64,000 bases of DNA from Methanoregula sp. PtaB.Bin085 (GTDB taxonomy: Archaea; Halobacteriota; Methanomicrobia; Methanomicrobiales; Methanospirillaceae): assembly GCF_002067035.1 (NCBI RefSeq), contig NZ_MVQB01000016.1, positions 62,001 to 126,000 of the forward strand. The letters run 5' to 3'. Numbering within the stretch: the first letter of the stretch is position 1; the number at the start of each line of letters is the position of its first letter. The notes under the pieces were generated by a model. It saw only the letters and a list, made by a program, of their open reading frames with translations, did no database searches and was not told the DNA's origin. Both the position numbers and the translations under genes were made by a program. Positions 34,573-43,971 of this stretch are shown here, in pieces.

Positions 34573-36168
34573 TCAGCTGCGATCCAGCAGCCGCGTGGAT
34601 TTCCGGATCTCCCGTATGGTTCCTGCCATTCCCTCAATCTGGAAGAGGATGCGGGAGAACTCGCTTCCCGACGGCGTCCTGCCCGCAGCAAACCGCCGGA
34701 GATACTCGCGGTACTGGCTCGTGATGGTCCTCCGCAGCCGGTCGTCCTGTTTTCTCATCGATTCGTTGATGTCATCGCTGATAAGCGGGAATGCACCCTC
34801 AAGGGTTTTTAAGTTCATGCTGCAGGGAATGAGCGTGTCCTCGAGTGCGGCCCGTGACGCCGCTGAAAGGGCGATGCCTTTCTCCTGGACCGCGTGGAGG
34901 ATCTCGACAAGTTCGCCGGTCTGGTCGGCGAGCACCTGCCCGAGTTTGGAGATGCGGACCAGTCCTGCAATCCGTTCCGTTTCCGCCGGGGAGAGGTCAC
35001 GGCCTGACAGCCCGAGAGCAGCCTCGCTGATCTGGCCGTCGAGATAGGTCGCATAATCCCGGAGCTGGCGTACCTGCGGGGAATACTTCTTCGGGTCTGC
35101 AACCATGCCCTCCATCTCGGCAAGCAGCCTGCCCGGGATCGTCAGCATGTTCCAGATCTCCCGTTCCAGCATCGCGATCGCTTCCGGTGTTGCTGCGGGA
35201 AGGGGATGCCTGATGTGGGCCGGCATGAACACGACATCGTCCTCCCGGCCCGGGACCACCCGCATCACAAGACGGGTGAACGGCCCGAGCAGGACGAGGA
35301 AGATGATACAGCACACGAGGTTGAAGAGGAGGTGGGCGTTTGCAACCTGCCTTCCGGCATCGCCGCCAAGGCCAAGGATCAGCGCGGTGAAGGGTGCAAG
35401 GAACGGCAGGAAGATCAGGACGCCAAGGAAGTTGAAGAGGAAATGGGCTACGGCAGCACGTTTCGCCGAGGTGTTCATCCGGGTGGCAACCAGGAGCGAG
35501 GTGGTTGGTGTGCCAAGGTTTGCGCCCAGCAGAACAGGGATGGCAGCCCCGGGAGTGATGAGCCCGTTCTGGGACATGACAACGACAAGGCCGGTCGTGA
35601 CCGAACTCGACTGGAAGATGTTGGTGATGAGGAACCCGAATGCGATCTGCAGGAAGACGGTGTCCATCATGCCCATCAGTTCCAGCAGCTGCGGGTCCGT
35701 GCGGTAGGGAGCCATCACACCGGAGATCAGCGAGAGCGAGAAGAAGACAAGGCCGAAATAGAAGACCGGCCTGCCGAAGATGCGGTACTTCCCGGGGATG
35801 ATGCCGATCAGGAAGCCGGCAAGGATGAAGAGCGGCGCAAAGGCGGTCAGGTTGAAGGCCACGAGCTGCGAGGTCATCGTGGTGCCAAGGTTCGCGCCGA
35901 AGATGATGCCGAGCGATGCCGTGAAGGAGATGATGCCGGCATTCACGAGCCCGACCGTGATGACGGTTGTCGCAGTGCTGGACTGGACAATGGCGGTGAC
36001 AACCGCACCGGCAGCGGTTCCCCGGACGGGCGTTTTTGTCAGGCGCTGTATGATGCCGCGCAGGTATTCCCCCGCTGCAACCTGCACCTCGCGGGAGAAC
36101 TGCTCGATACCGTACAGGAAGAGGATGATGCCGGGGATGATGGCAAAGAACAGGGCCCACGAGTCCAT
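34573..36168 (-). CDS. Na/Pi-cotransporter family protein with PhoU-like tail
   Basis: The 531-residue protein has two copies of the Na_Pi_cotrans repeat (QSSTATTVITVGLVNAGIIS with GANLGTTMTSQLVAF; FQSSSVTTGLVVVMSQNGLI with GANLGTPTTSLL), each with the QSS motif. Eight or so helices are followed by a helical PhoU-like region from about residue 330. It probably takes up phosphate with Na+. It lies 50 bases from the UspA gene on the same strand. Confidence 0.9.
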   Translation of the reverse strand: MDSWALFFAIIPGIILFLYGIEQFSREVQVAAGEYLRGIIQRLTKTPVRGTAAGAVVTAIVQSSTATTVITVGLVNAGIISFTASLGIIFGANLGTTMTSQLVAFNLTAFAPLFILAGFLIGIIPGKYRIFGRPVFYFGLVFFSLSLISGVMAPYRTDPQLLELMGMMDTVFLQIAFGFLITNIFQSSSVTTGLVVVMSQNGLITPGAAIPVLLGANLGTPTTSLLVATRMNTSAKRAAVAHFLFNFLGVLIFLPFLAPFTALILGLGGDAGRQVANAHLLFNLVCCIIFLVLLGPFTRLVMRVVPGREDDVVFMPAHIRHPLPAATPEAIAMLEREIWNMLTIPGRLLAEMEGMVADPKKYSPQVRQLRDYATYLDGQISEAALGLSGRDLSPAETERIAGLVRISKLGQVLADQTGELVEILHAVQEKGIALSAASRAALEDTLIPCSMNLKTLEGAFPLISDDINESMRKQDDRLRRTITSQYREYLRRFAAGRTPSGSEFSRILFQIEGMAGTIREIRKSTRLLDRS

Positions 36169-36218
36169 GGTTTCACCAGACGTTCAGGGAATTTTTCACG
36201 GTATCTGGCAATCCCGGG

Positions 36219-37094
36219 CTATCCGGCCCTGTCGCCGGCGGTGATCAGGACCGGCCGGGAGGCACGCCGGACAACTGCATTCGTGGTGCTGCCCAGAAAG
36301 AGCGTCCGGAGTTCCCGGGCCCAGCCCTCGCCCTGCGGGCTCATCAGGATCATGGTGACATCTTCCCGATCGGCCGTTGCCACGATATCATCGGGAGGAT
36401 ACCCGACATGGACCAGGGACGTAACGGAAAGCCCGGCAAGCGCGGGATCCTTTTCCATGGCCGCAAGTTTTTCCCGGGCATCGCCAACCGCAGCCTGGAT
36501 CTCGTCTTCGGACTCCCCCTTATCCACCACGTGGAGAAGTATGACCTTTTCAGGAACCGGATTTTTCGGAATATGGGAGAATGCATTGCGTGAAAGGTCC
36601 GAGAAGTCAACCGGAACAAGGATGCGGGAGAAGAGGCCCAAACGCGTTCCGGTGGCGGCAGTGCCCGGAGGAAACCGCATGAGCAGGACCGGTATCCGTG
36701 CACTGCGGACAACACCGGCTGATACGCTGCCGAGGAGGATCTCCCGGATTGTGTTCCTCCCCCGTGCCCCCATCATGATGAGCGAGACATGACAGGCTTC
36801 GGCCTTGTTCAGGATCGCCAGCGGGACCGTGCCCTGCGTGACGGGATCCACGATCACCTCGACAACGACATGTGCCTCTCTCCCGTCCCGTTCAAGGACC
36901 TGCCGGTTCTCGTCCAGGAGTATCTTCGCGTTCTCGATCTTCGGTCCGTGCTCCCATCCCCTCAGGGAAGGGCGGGTGGCATCGACCACGTGATACAGGA
37001 CGACCTTTTTTGTGCCGGGAATATCTTTCACGTACGCGAGGACTTTCTGCGAATCCGGGGAAAAATCCGTTGGAAGCAATACGGTCTCAAACAT
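36219..37094 (-). CDS. Tandem universal stress protein (two UspA domains)
   Basis: The 291-residue protein has two Usp folds. The first begins MFETVLLPTDFSPDS and has the ATP-type motif MGARGRNTIREILLGSVSAGVVRSA; the second begins FSRILVPVDFSDLS and has SPQGEGWARELRTLFLGSTTNAVVRRA. The start at 37094 opens on the first beta strand. It lies just upstream of the Na/Pi transporter on the same strand and may regulate it. Usp proteins often bind ATP and respond to stress. Confidence 0.92.
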   Translation of the reverse strand: MFETVLLPTDFSPDSQKVLAYVKDIPGTKKVVLYHVVDATRPSLRGWEHGPKIENAKILLDENRQVLERDGREAHVVVEVIVDPVTQGTVPLAILNKAEACHVSLIMMGARGRNTIREILLGSVSAGVVRSARIPVLLMRFPPGTAATGTRLGLFSRILVPVDFSDLSRNAFSHIPKNPVPEKVILLHVVDKGESEDEIQAAVGDAREKLAAMEKDPALAGLSVTSLVHVGYPPDDIVATADREDVTMILMSPQGEGWARELRTLFLGSTTNAVVRRASRPVLITAGDRAG

Positions 37095-37218
37095 ACTCCA
37101 TGCTCCTGAAAGATAGATGGAAGTCCGGTTATTTAAGGCAATGTTCACGGGCAGGAGGATGCCCTGCCATACCCTTCGCATACCGCCGCAGGATCCCTCC
37201 AATCGCGGGCCGGGATCT

Positions 37219-38637
37219 TCAGGATCGGCCGATGAACAGCGGGATGCAGATCATGAGGACCACGATACTTATCAGGTTCATCCAGAAGCCTGCCCGGACC
37301 ATATGCGGCATGGTCACGTATCCCGATCCGTACACGATCGCGTTGGGCGGTGTCCCGACGGGCAGCATGAAGGCGAGCGAGGACGCGAGAGCTGCCGCCG
37401 CCATCAGGGAAAGAGGGTTGGATCCTGTGGCTGTGGCAAGGACTGCGGCAACCGGCATGAAGATCGTGGCAGTGGCTGTATTGGAGGTGACCTCGGTCAG
37501 GAACAGGATCATGACGATGACAAAGAACAGCAGGACCAGCGGGTCGACACCAACAAGCAGGTTCAGCCGGCCGGCCATCCACGATTCAAGGCCGGAGTCC
37601 ACGAACCCCTTTGCAAGGGCAAACCCGCAGCCGAAGAGGAGGACGATGCTCCACGGGAGGCGGACAGCATCTTCCCAGACAAGGATCCGCCCGCCGCTGC
37701 CGGACGGCAGGAGAAACAGCAGGACGGCACCGAGCACGGCGATGCCGGCGTCCGTCACCATCGGGAAGTACGATCCCCAGAATGCCCGGGTTATCCAGAG
37801 CGCAACGGTCAGGAAAAAAACGCCCAGCACCCGGCGTTCTTCCGTGGAGACCGGCCCGATCTCCCGGATCTGGTTGTTGATACCGGTCGTTTCACCGCCC
37901 CTGATTTGGGGAAAGGCGGCAAACACGAGATAGATCCAGGTAAGGAGAAGCAGGATCCCGGCGATCGGCGTGGCAAAGGCTGACCATTCAAGGAACGAGA
38001 TCCCGGAACCCGTGAGCGTGCTGTACATCCCGGCCATGATCATGTTCGGCGGGGACCCGACAAGGGTTGCAATCCCCCCGATGGAGGCCCCGTAGGCAAC
38101 CGCGAGCATCAGTGCGGTCCGGAACTCCCCGTCACCTTCACCGGGGGAAAACCGTGTCGTAACGGCAGCAGCCACGGGCAGCATCATGAGAGCAGTCGCC
38201 GAGTTGCTGATCCACGCGGACATGAACGCGGTGGCTGCGAGGAACCCCCCGATAATTTGGCGCGGGCTGGTGCCGATCAGGCTGATGATTTGCAGGGCGA
38301 TCCGGGTGTGGACCTTCCACTTCTCCAACGCTATCGCAATCAGGAACCCGCCGATGAACAGAAAGACGATTGGATTCCCGTATTCTGCGGTGACCGTGCC
38401 GGTTTCCATGACTCCGGAGAGCGGGAAGATGACGATCGGGAGGAGGGACGCTGCAGCGATCGGCACTGCTTCGGTGACCCACCAGACAATGATCCAGAGC
38501 GTGCCACCTGCAACGATCCGTGCCTCCCACGAAAGGATGCCGGATCCGGAGAACAGGATGAGGAGGAAGATGAGCGGCCCGCATATAAGGCCGGCAACCC
38601 GCCGGGACCGTTCTGACAGCAGCGGGGATTCCGTCAC
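37219..38637 (-). CDS. DASS/SLC13-type sodium:anion symporter
   Basis: The 472-residue membrane protein carries ISNSATALMMLPVA and TSNTATATIFMPVAAVLA, the two SNT-type motifs that bind Na+ and carboxylate in the divalent-anion:Na+ symporter family, together with WWVTEAVPIAAASLLPIVIFP and LPVGTPPNAIVYGSGYV. Substrates in the family are dicarboxylates, citrate or sulfate. Which one applies cannot be told. Confidence 0.9.
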   Translation of the reverse strand: MTESPLLSERSRRVAGLICGPLIFLLILFSGSGILSWEARIVAGGTLWIIVWWVTEAVPIAAASLLPIVIFPLSGVMETGTVTAEYGNPIVFLFIGGFLIAIALEKWKVHTRIALQIISLIGTSPRQIIGGFLAATAFMSAWISNSATALMMLPVAAAVTTRFSPGEGDGEFRTALMLAVAYGASIGGIATLVGSPPNMIMAGMYSTLTGSGISFLEWSAFATPIAGILLLLTWIYLVFAAFPQIRGGETTGINNQIREIGPVSTEERRVLGVFFLTVALWITRAFWGSYFPMVTDAGIAVLGAVLLFLLPSGSGGRILVWEDAVRLPWSIVLLFGCGFALAKGFVDSGLESWMAGRLNLLVGVDPLVLLFFVIVMILFLTEVTSNTATATIFMPVAAVLATATGSNPLSLMAAAALASSLAFMLPVGTPPNAIVYGSGYVTMPHMVRAGFWMNLISIVVLMICIPLFIGRS

Positions 38638-38921
38638 GATATCAGATCCGGAATGCGGGTACGGTCATTCTTCAATCCGTTTTTCAATATAATACCCTGC
38701 ACAAGGATCAGACCTCCCCTTTATCCAGAGTACGGTGCGGTTCTGTGCAGGCCATGGGACATGGCTCTTTTCCTTCATCACTGTCGGGTCTCACTCAGGT
38801 ATCTGTCGTGCATCTCCTGCCAATAAAACCATTGATCCGGATAGGTCAATCCGGGGATTTTCGGTGCAGGCGTTCCCGGCATCCGGCAGGTGAAACTGAA
38901 AGGAGCAAAAAAGGAACGGGA

Positions 38922-40136
38922 TTATTTCCCCCCGTCGACACATTTCCCGCTGGCATCGTATGTGCAGTACTCGCCCCGGAAAAACCAGTTCCGGTACACG
39001 ATCGGGGTGATGATGGTTGTGAGCAGGCTCATGAGCACGAGCACAACATAGACGCTCTGGTCAATCACCTTTGCTTCAAGCCCGATGAGGGCAACGATCA
39101 TCGCAACTTCGCCGCGGGGCGCCATGCCGAAACCGACGATAAGCCCGTCCTTCCGGCACAGCCCCATCAGGGTGGCCGGCAGGCCGCAGCCGATGACCTT
39201 GGTGAGGATTGCAACAATGGTCAGGACCACGAGGAACAGGGCAATCTCCGGTGTGACGGTATGGATATCGGCGAGGATGCCAAGCGATACGAAGAAGATC
39301 GAGGCAAAGATGATCTGGAGGTACTCCGCCCCCTCCCTGAAGCTCCGGCTGTGGGACACTTCAACCCGCTCGAACGAGACGCCGGCAATGAACGCCCCGA
39401 CAATCGCGGACAGCCCGACAGCTTCTGCGCACATCGCGTAGAGGAACGCCACCATCATCGCGAAGATGAAGATGAACTCCGGGAACTTTTTGCAGAACCC
39501 GGTCTCATCCAGCCTCCCGATGTATTTACTGACAACAAAGATGCCGAATGCCCCTCCGATGACAATAAACGCTACGGCTTTCGCAGCCACAAATGCAATC
39601 CCCGCAGCGGAGAGGGTGCCGCTCACCACATCGGTGCTGATCGCAAGAGCGAGCAGGCTGAGAACATCGTCGATGACTGCCGCGCCGATGATTGCCTTTG
39701 CCGCCCCGGTCTGGAGTTTTCCCATCTCCTTCAGCACGTTCGCCGTAATTGCGATGCTGGTTGCCGTAAGGGCAGTACCGATGAAGATTGCGCTTGCGGT
39801 ACTGAACCCGAAGACCAGCGAGATCCAGTACCCCCCAATCCACGGTATAATAACGCCGACACCGGCAATCACGCCGTTCCGGAGCGAGAGGATCTCTTTG
39901 ACATTGAACTCGAGGCCGATGACAAAGAGGAGGATGACTGCCCCGAGGTGGGCGAGGCCCCGGACGAAATCGGTATACGTGATCCAGCCCAGTGCGCTCG
40001 GGCCGACAATGAGGCCGACAAGGATCAGGCCGATGACAGCGGACTGGTTGATGCGCGATGCGATCAGGTATCCTCCGAGCGCCACGAAAAGGAGCAGGCT
40101 CATCTGGAACTCGGGAAGGGCGAAAATGCTTTCCAT
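38922..40136 (-). CDS. CPA2-type Na+(K+)/H+ antiporter (KefB-like)
   Basis: The 404-residue protein has about twelve helices and the CPA2 landmarks LILVGLIVGPSALGW, AVILLFVIGLEFN, GTALTATSIAITANVL, KAIIGAAVIDDVLSLLAL and FGMAPRGEVAMIVA. The start at 40136 (MESIFALPEF) follows a purine-rich sequence. A second, distantly related CPA2 gene sits at 15.2 kb under a fluoride riboswitch; this one has no aptamer in its leader as far as I can see. Confidence 0.92.
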   Translation of the reverse strand: MESIFALPEFQMSLLLFVALGGYLIASRINQSAVIGLILVGLIVGPSALGWITYTDFVRGLAHLGAVILLFVIGLEFNVKEILSLRNGVIAGVGVIIPWIGGYWISLVFGFSTASAIFIGTALTATSIAITANVLKEMGKLQTGAAKAIIGAAVIDDVLSLLALAISTDVVSGTLSAAGIAFVAAKAVAFIVIGGAFGIFVVSKYIGRLDETGFCKKFPEFIFIFAMMVAFLYAMCAEAVGLSAIVGAFIAGVSFERVEVSHSRSFREGAEYLQIIFASIFFVSLGILADIHTVTPEIALFLVVLTIVAILTKVIGCGLPATLMGLCRKDGLIVGFGMAPRGEVAMIVALIGLEAKVIDQSVYVVLVLMSLLTTIITPIVYRNWFFRGEYCTYDASGKCVDGGK

Positions 40137-40292
40137 CGGCAATACCTTGGAAGGAAGAGTAAAAACCTTTTCCGGTTTTCCCAGAAAATTCTGAACCCTG
40201 ATCATGAAACGGATAGTGACAGCGATACCTGGCAATGTAAGGGGGAAGGTAACTCACTCCCCATGTATTGGCTTGAGATAAACAGGGATAGA

Positions 40293-40832
40293 TCAACTCT
40301 TCTTCGGAGTCAGACACCTGTTTAACAAATCATTCGTAAGAAGAATATGCCGGTCACTGCAGGCAAGCAGGTGCTTTGACTGACCGGAGGAAAAATGAGC
40401 GTACTCAACATGTTTCCCAAGATCCTTCACGGCATTAACCGCCTCGGAAAAATCACCGTCGCTGCTAATCAGGATTGCTACATCGTATGAATTGTTATAG
40501 GCATATTTCAGCATGTCAACAGCGAGGAAAATGTCAACACCCTTCTCAACAACCGAACCATCCCGGTGTTCCAGGCGTCCCAGTTTTTTTGTGAGGTATG
40601 GTGTTGCATCAAGACTGGCGAAGAACCGTTGCTGGTGTTTGTACATCTCCTCATCGTCTTCCTTGTTAACGGGTGCATTATAGTAGTATGTCCTGACCAG
40701 CATCCTGTCCGGACCGCAGAGTGACGTGCTCAGTTTGTAAAAATCGATATGGGTGTTACCAAAATTTTCTTTCAGACCATGGTAAAAATTACTCCCGTCA
40801 ATGAAAACGCACACTTTCTGTGACAAGTTCAA
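40293..40832 (-). CDS. NYN/PIN-like domain protein (LabA/DUF88 family)
   Basis: The 179-residue protein has the NYN nuclease landmarks: VCVFIDGSNFYHGLK with a catalytic-type Asp, KGVDIFLAVDMLKYAYNNSYD, and ILISSDGDFSEAVNAVKDLGK with two Asp. Such proteins are probable RNases. Codon use is clearly AT-richer than the neighbours and the flanks are AT-rich (40833-40990), pointing to recent transfer. No obvious antitoxin partner is adjacent. Confidence 0.87.
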   Translation of the reverse strand: MNLSQKVCVFIDGSNFYHGLKENFGNTHIDFYKLSTSLCGPDRMLVRTYYYNAPVNKEDDEEMYKHQQRFFASLDATPYLTKKLGRLEHRDGSVVEKGVDIFLAVDMLKYAYNNSYDVAILISSDGDFSEAVNAVKDLGKHVEYAHFSSGQSKHLLACSDRHILLTNDLLNRCLTPKKS

Positions 40833-41024
40833 TACTTCCTGGTATTTACTCTATGGATGAATTATATGAGAATAGTAAAGTTCAGGGGGTTATAAAATAA
40901 CCCCCCGGGGTTAATAGACCCACATTGCAGGGCAAGGTGGGGAAATAATACAATAACTAATTGTATACAACAGTATATAAGTTTTTTACTTGGGATAAAA
41001 CGGATGCCGGTTGTGTTTTTTAAC

Positions 41025-42089
41025 CTATTCCGTCTTCGTCCTCGGCTTCCTCGGCCTCCGGATCCTCTTCCGCTTAACCCTTCCCGTCACCGGATCGATC
41101 TCCGGCGCATCCTCCGCGTGAACGATGGGCGCCCGGATTTCCTTCAGCCGGTCCTCCTCGGTTCGTTTCGGCTGCTGGCTGAGAATGGATTCAAGCACCA
41201 CATCGATCCCATCGCCCGACTGCGTGGACATGGCCGTGTACCCGTCCGCGGTTGTAAGGTCGGACTTGTTCGCGACAACGATGACGGGAGATCTCACCAT
41301 GCCTTTCACGTCCTCGAGAAGCCGAAGCTGCATCTCCATCGGGTACCCGCAGTGTTCAGAAGGATCGAGGATGAAGAGCACGACGCTCGCGATGTTCATC
41401 ATGGCCGACAGCGCCTGCTTCTCGATGGCGTTCCGCTCCTCCGCGGGCCGGTCGAGAATCCCGGGCGTGTCCACGAACTGGATCGTTCCCCGTCCGATAT
41501 TCCGGTGCCCCACGATGATGCCCTTGGTTGTGAATGGGTAGGAAGCCACCTCCGGTTCCGCGGATGAGACACGGCGGATGAACGAGGATTTCCCGACATT
41601 GGGATACCCGGCGATGACGACCGTGAAGGCGTCCTCCACGTGCGGAAGCTGGCGCAGGGTGTTCCGGACCTCGTTGAGGAAATGCAGGTCCTTGTCGATC
41701 TGGTGGACCATCGAGGCGAGGCGGGCTACTGCACGCTTGCGGATGACCTGCGTATCCTCGGCCCTCCGCGACTGGAGCACGAGCTGGTTCCCCACCATCT
41801 TGGTGTGCTTCGCCGCCCAGCCGACGGCACCGAGCGACTGTTTTATCCGGTCGATCCCGAAGAGGATGTCGGCCATCTCCCGGTAGAACGGAGGAAGTTT
41901 CTCGAACTCGGGAAATCCCCGGATGATGTACACCATGCGGTCGTGGATCGCGGCACCCACGGCGCGGACGAATTCGGTGTTGGCCCGCTCCTTATTCTCC
42001 TTCTCCTGCATCTTCTTTGCCGCACGGCGGAAGCTCCGGTCAAGGATCTCGTCGGCTGTCGGCACCGTCGGCATTGTTTCGAATTCCAC
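41025..42089 (-). CDS. NOG1-type ribosome-assembly GTPase
   Basis: The 354-residue protein has an N-terminal helical NOG1 region (PTVPTADEILDRSFRRAAKK), the G1 P-loop GYPNVGKSS (about 175), switch PFTTKGIIVGH, G3 DTPG, and G4 NKSD, and a basic C-terminal tail. NOG1 functions in large-subunit maturation. I choose the GTG at 42089 (VEFETMPTVPTADE), which matches related proteins and lies below the TATATAT box at 42101-42108; ATG 42074 is the alternative. The promoter is shared with the divergent CBS regulator. Confidence 0.9.
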   Translation of the reverse strand: MEFETMPTVPTADEILDRSFRRAAKKMQEKENKERANTEFVRAVGAAIHDRMVYIIRGFPEFEKLPPFYREMADILFGIDRIKQSLGAVGWAAKHTKMVGNQLVLQSRRAEDTQVIRKRAVARLASMVHQIDKDLHFLNEVRNTLRQLPHVEDAFTVVIAGYPNVGKSSFIRRVSSAEPEVASYPFTTKGIIVGHRNIGRGTIQFVDTPGILDRPAEERNAIEKQALSAMMNIASVVLFILDPSEHCGYPMEMQLRLLEDVKGMVRSPVIVVANKSDLTTADGYTAMSTQSGDGIDVVLESILSQQPKRTEEDRLKEIRAPIVHAEDAPEIDPVTGRVKRKRIRRPRKPRTKTE

Positions 42090-42100
42090 AAATCGCCTAC

Positions 42101-42109
42101 CTATATATT
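42101..42109. promoter_or_regulatory. Divergent TATA-like promoter for NOG1 and the HTH-CBS regulator
   Basis: A single symmetric CTATATATT lies between the two divergent starts (42089 on minus, 42136 on plus), about 12 and 27 bases away. It could serve either direction; the spacing fits best for the plus-strand gene as a leaderless or short-leader message. Confidence 0.5.
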
Positions 42110-42135
42110 GATGGACTGTCATACGGATTATCGTT

Positions 42136-43014
42136 ATGGACCTCTCCCTCATCCAGCGCGATATCCTCATCACCCTCATCACTCTCTATCACCAGCATTC
42201 GCACTCGATCAAGGGAGAGGATATCGCAGAAAGGATCCAGCGGAACCCGGGAACCGTCCGCAACCAGATGCAGGCTTTGAAAGCGATCGGCCTTGTCGAC
42301 GGTGTCCCGGGCCCGAAGGGCGGGTACATCCCCACCGCCCTTGCCTACAATGAGCTTAACCTGAACATATCGGGTGCCGATTACGATGTCCCCATCAGCA
42401 GGGACGGACAGGTCATCCAGGGGGCAAGCGCCCAGGAGATCGATTTTACCACGCTCTGCCACCCGGATATCTGCCATGCTGTCATCAAGCTCCGGGGCAG
42501 CGCCAAACTTTTCGAGATCGGAGACCAGATCACTATCGGCCCGACACCGGTCAACAAGCTCCTGATCCGGGGCGAGGTCTTCGGCAAGGACGAGGCAAAG
42601 CAGTCCCTCCTCATTGCGACATCGGAGATGATCTCCCTCCCCAAGCAGCCCATCCGGAATTACATGTCAACGCCCCTCAAGACCCTCCGGAGCCTCGATA
42701 CCCTCCATGATGCACTGGTCTTCTTCAACCACGAACGCATTCATGGTGCCCCTGTCATCGAGGATGGTGTTCTCTCGGGGATCGTCACCATGAGCGATAT
42801 CGCGAGTGCCATCGAGAATCATCTCCCCCTGACCACGCCGGTCTCGGAAGTGATGACTCCCGAAGTCGAAGAGATCTCCTCTGATGTGAAACTTTTTGAA
42901 GTCATACGAAGGTTCAAGGAACGGGAGATCGGCCGGCTGATCGTTGTCGAGGACAAAAAACCGGTTGGTATCCTCACCCAGTCGGACGTCATCCGGGTGT
43001 TTCCTTCGCTGTAG
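42136..43014 (+). CDS. HTH regulator with paired CBS domains
   Basis: The 292-residue protein begins with a winged helix (IQRDILITLITLYHQH...IKGEDIAERIQRNPGTVRNQMQALKAIGLV), then a small ligand-binding-like region (about 75-165), and ends with two CBS modules (MSTPLKTLRSLDTLHDALVFFNHERIHGAPVIEDG and VMTPEVEEISSDVKLFEVIRRFKEREIGRLIVVEDKK). CBS pairs usually bind adenine nucleotides, so this may report energy status to transcription. Such fusions are common in methanogens. Confidence 0.87.
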   Translation: MDLSLIQRDILITLITLYHQHSHSIKGEDIAERIQRNPGTVRNQMQALKAIGLVDGVPGPKGGYIPTALAYNELNLNISGADYDVPISRDGQVIQGASAQEIDFTTLCHPDICHAVIKLRGSAKLFEIGDQITIGPTPVNKLLIRGEVFGKDEAKQSLLIATSEMISLPKQPIRNYMSTPLKTLRSLDTLHDALVFFNHERIHGAPVIEDGVLSGIVTMSDIASAIENHLPLTTPVSEVMTPEVEEISSDVKLFEVIRRFKEREIGRLIVVEDKKPVGILTQSDVIRVFPSL

Positions 43015-43421
43015 GACCGCGGAGGAATGACCGGTAATATTCGATCGAAATCCTATCAGTAAATTTCTGACGCTCTTGGGGGCGTCGCCAGGCGGCTCCG
43101 CCCCCGCCGCTGGGGCATCCCCTCATTGCGATAACGCCGTATTACCTGTACATAAAATCAGAGTGGTTGAATAACAGGTAATGAGCGGGCAATCCTAAGC
43201 GCCCCCGCCCCCGACGGGGGCAGGGCTGGCGCAAGGGGGGCGATCATATATTTGTCGTAAAAGAGCATTAACCGGGTTAATAATCACAGAATTTCGAAGT
43301 ATTTGCGAAGGCTTCGCGGGTGAGAACCTTCCAGAGCCCCTCTCAGCCACTGCCAGCCTTCGGCAGCAAACGCAATATCTTTACATAATTTGAGTGAAAT
43401 GGTATGGGAGGAATCAGGATC
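43015..43421. other. Intergenic block with strong GC hairpins and a 9-base perfect inverted repeat
   Basis: Contains ATTACCTGT at about 43140 and ACAGGTAAT at about 43175 (perfect 9-base inverted pair). There is also a hairpin in GCCCC-CGACG-GGGGC around 43210, another GC-rich run (43078-43135) and an AT-rich piece before the histone. No ORF is convincing. The 3' flank carries the histone promoter. Confidence 0.45.
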
Positions 43422-43631
43422 ATGACCGAATTATCGCAGGCTGCCGTTGAGCGGATCATCAAAAAGGCTGGTGCGGACCGGGTCAGCGCTGACGCCACGG
43501 AGACCCTTGCCCAGCTGATGGAGGAGTACGGGATGTTCCTCGCCAAGGAGGCAAAGAAGATGTCCGATCATGCCGGCAGGAAGACCCTTCGCGGCGCAGA
43601 CATCCGCATGGCCGCTGAAATGTTCAAATAA
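43422..43631 (+). CDS. Archaeal histone
   Basis: The 69-residue protein is a classical single histone fold: helix 1 (LSQAAVERIIKKAG), the RVSADA loop, the long helix 2 (TETLAQLMEEYGMFLAKEAKKMSDHAGRKT) and helix 3 (LRGADIRMAAEMF). It should form dimers and wrap DNA. ATG 43422 has AGGATC upstream. Confidence 0.96.
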   Translation: MTELSQAAVERIIKKAGADRVSADATETLAQLMEEYGMFLAKEAKKMSDHAGRKTLRGADIRMAAEMFK

Positions 43632-43686
43632 CGTCCCGGCACATTTCAATTGAGAAAATACTCTTTTTCTTACGGTTTTAGAACAG

Positions 43687-43700
43687 TTTATATATTTATA
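43687..43700 (+). promoter_or_regulatory. TATA box for the PRC-barrel gene
   Basis: TTTATATATTTATA ends 16 bases before the ATG at 43717. The usual 25-base TATA-to-start distance places the transcript start at or next to the ATG, so the gene is probably leaderless. Confidence 0.65.
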
Positions 43701-43716
43701 CGTCGCTCTTTTTTTT

Positions 43717-43971
43717 ATGACTCGTGTATTTGCCCGCAGCCTTTCAAGAAAAAAGATCATGAGCAATGACGGGAAGCTCATCGGGACATTAAAGAACATC
43801 CGGGTTGATTTCGACTCCGGCCAGGTTCAGGAAATGATCATCCACCCGGACCAGTCCTTCTCCACGGAGGGCTACACCCTCGAGGACGACAAGCTCCTTC
43901 TTATCCCCTTCGAGGCAGTCAAGGACATCAAGGACTATATCGTCGTTGACCGCTACCTTGCCCGGAAATAA
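43717..43971 (+). CDS. PRC-barrel domain protein
   Basis: The 84-residue protein is a single PRC-barrel: VFARSLSRKKIMSNDGKLIGTLKNIRVDFDSGQVQEMIIHP, then YTLEDDKLLLIPFEAVKDIKDYIVVD. Archaeal members have been tied to RNA processing and to cell-division factors (CdpB). The 3' end overlaps that of the convergent phosphoglycolate phosphatase by 19 bases. Confidence 0.9.
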   Translation: MTRVFARSLSRKKIMSNDGKLIGTLKNIRVDFDSGQVQEMIIHPDQSFSTEGYTLEDDKLLLIPFEAVKDIKDYIVVDRYLARK

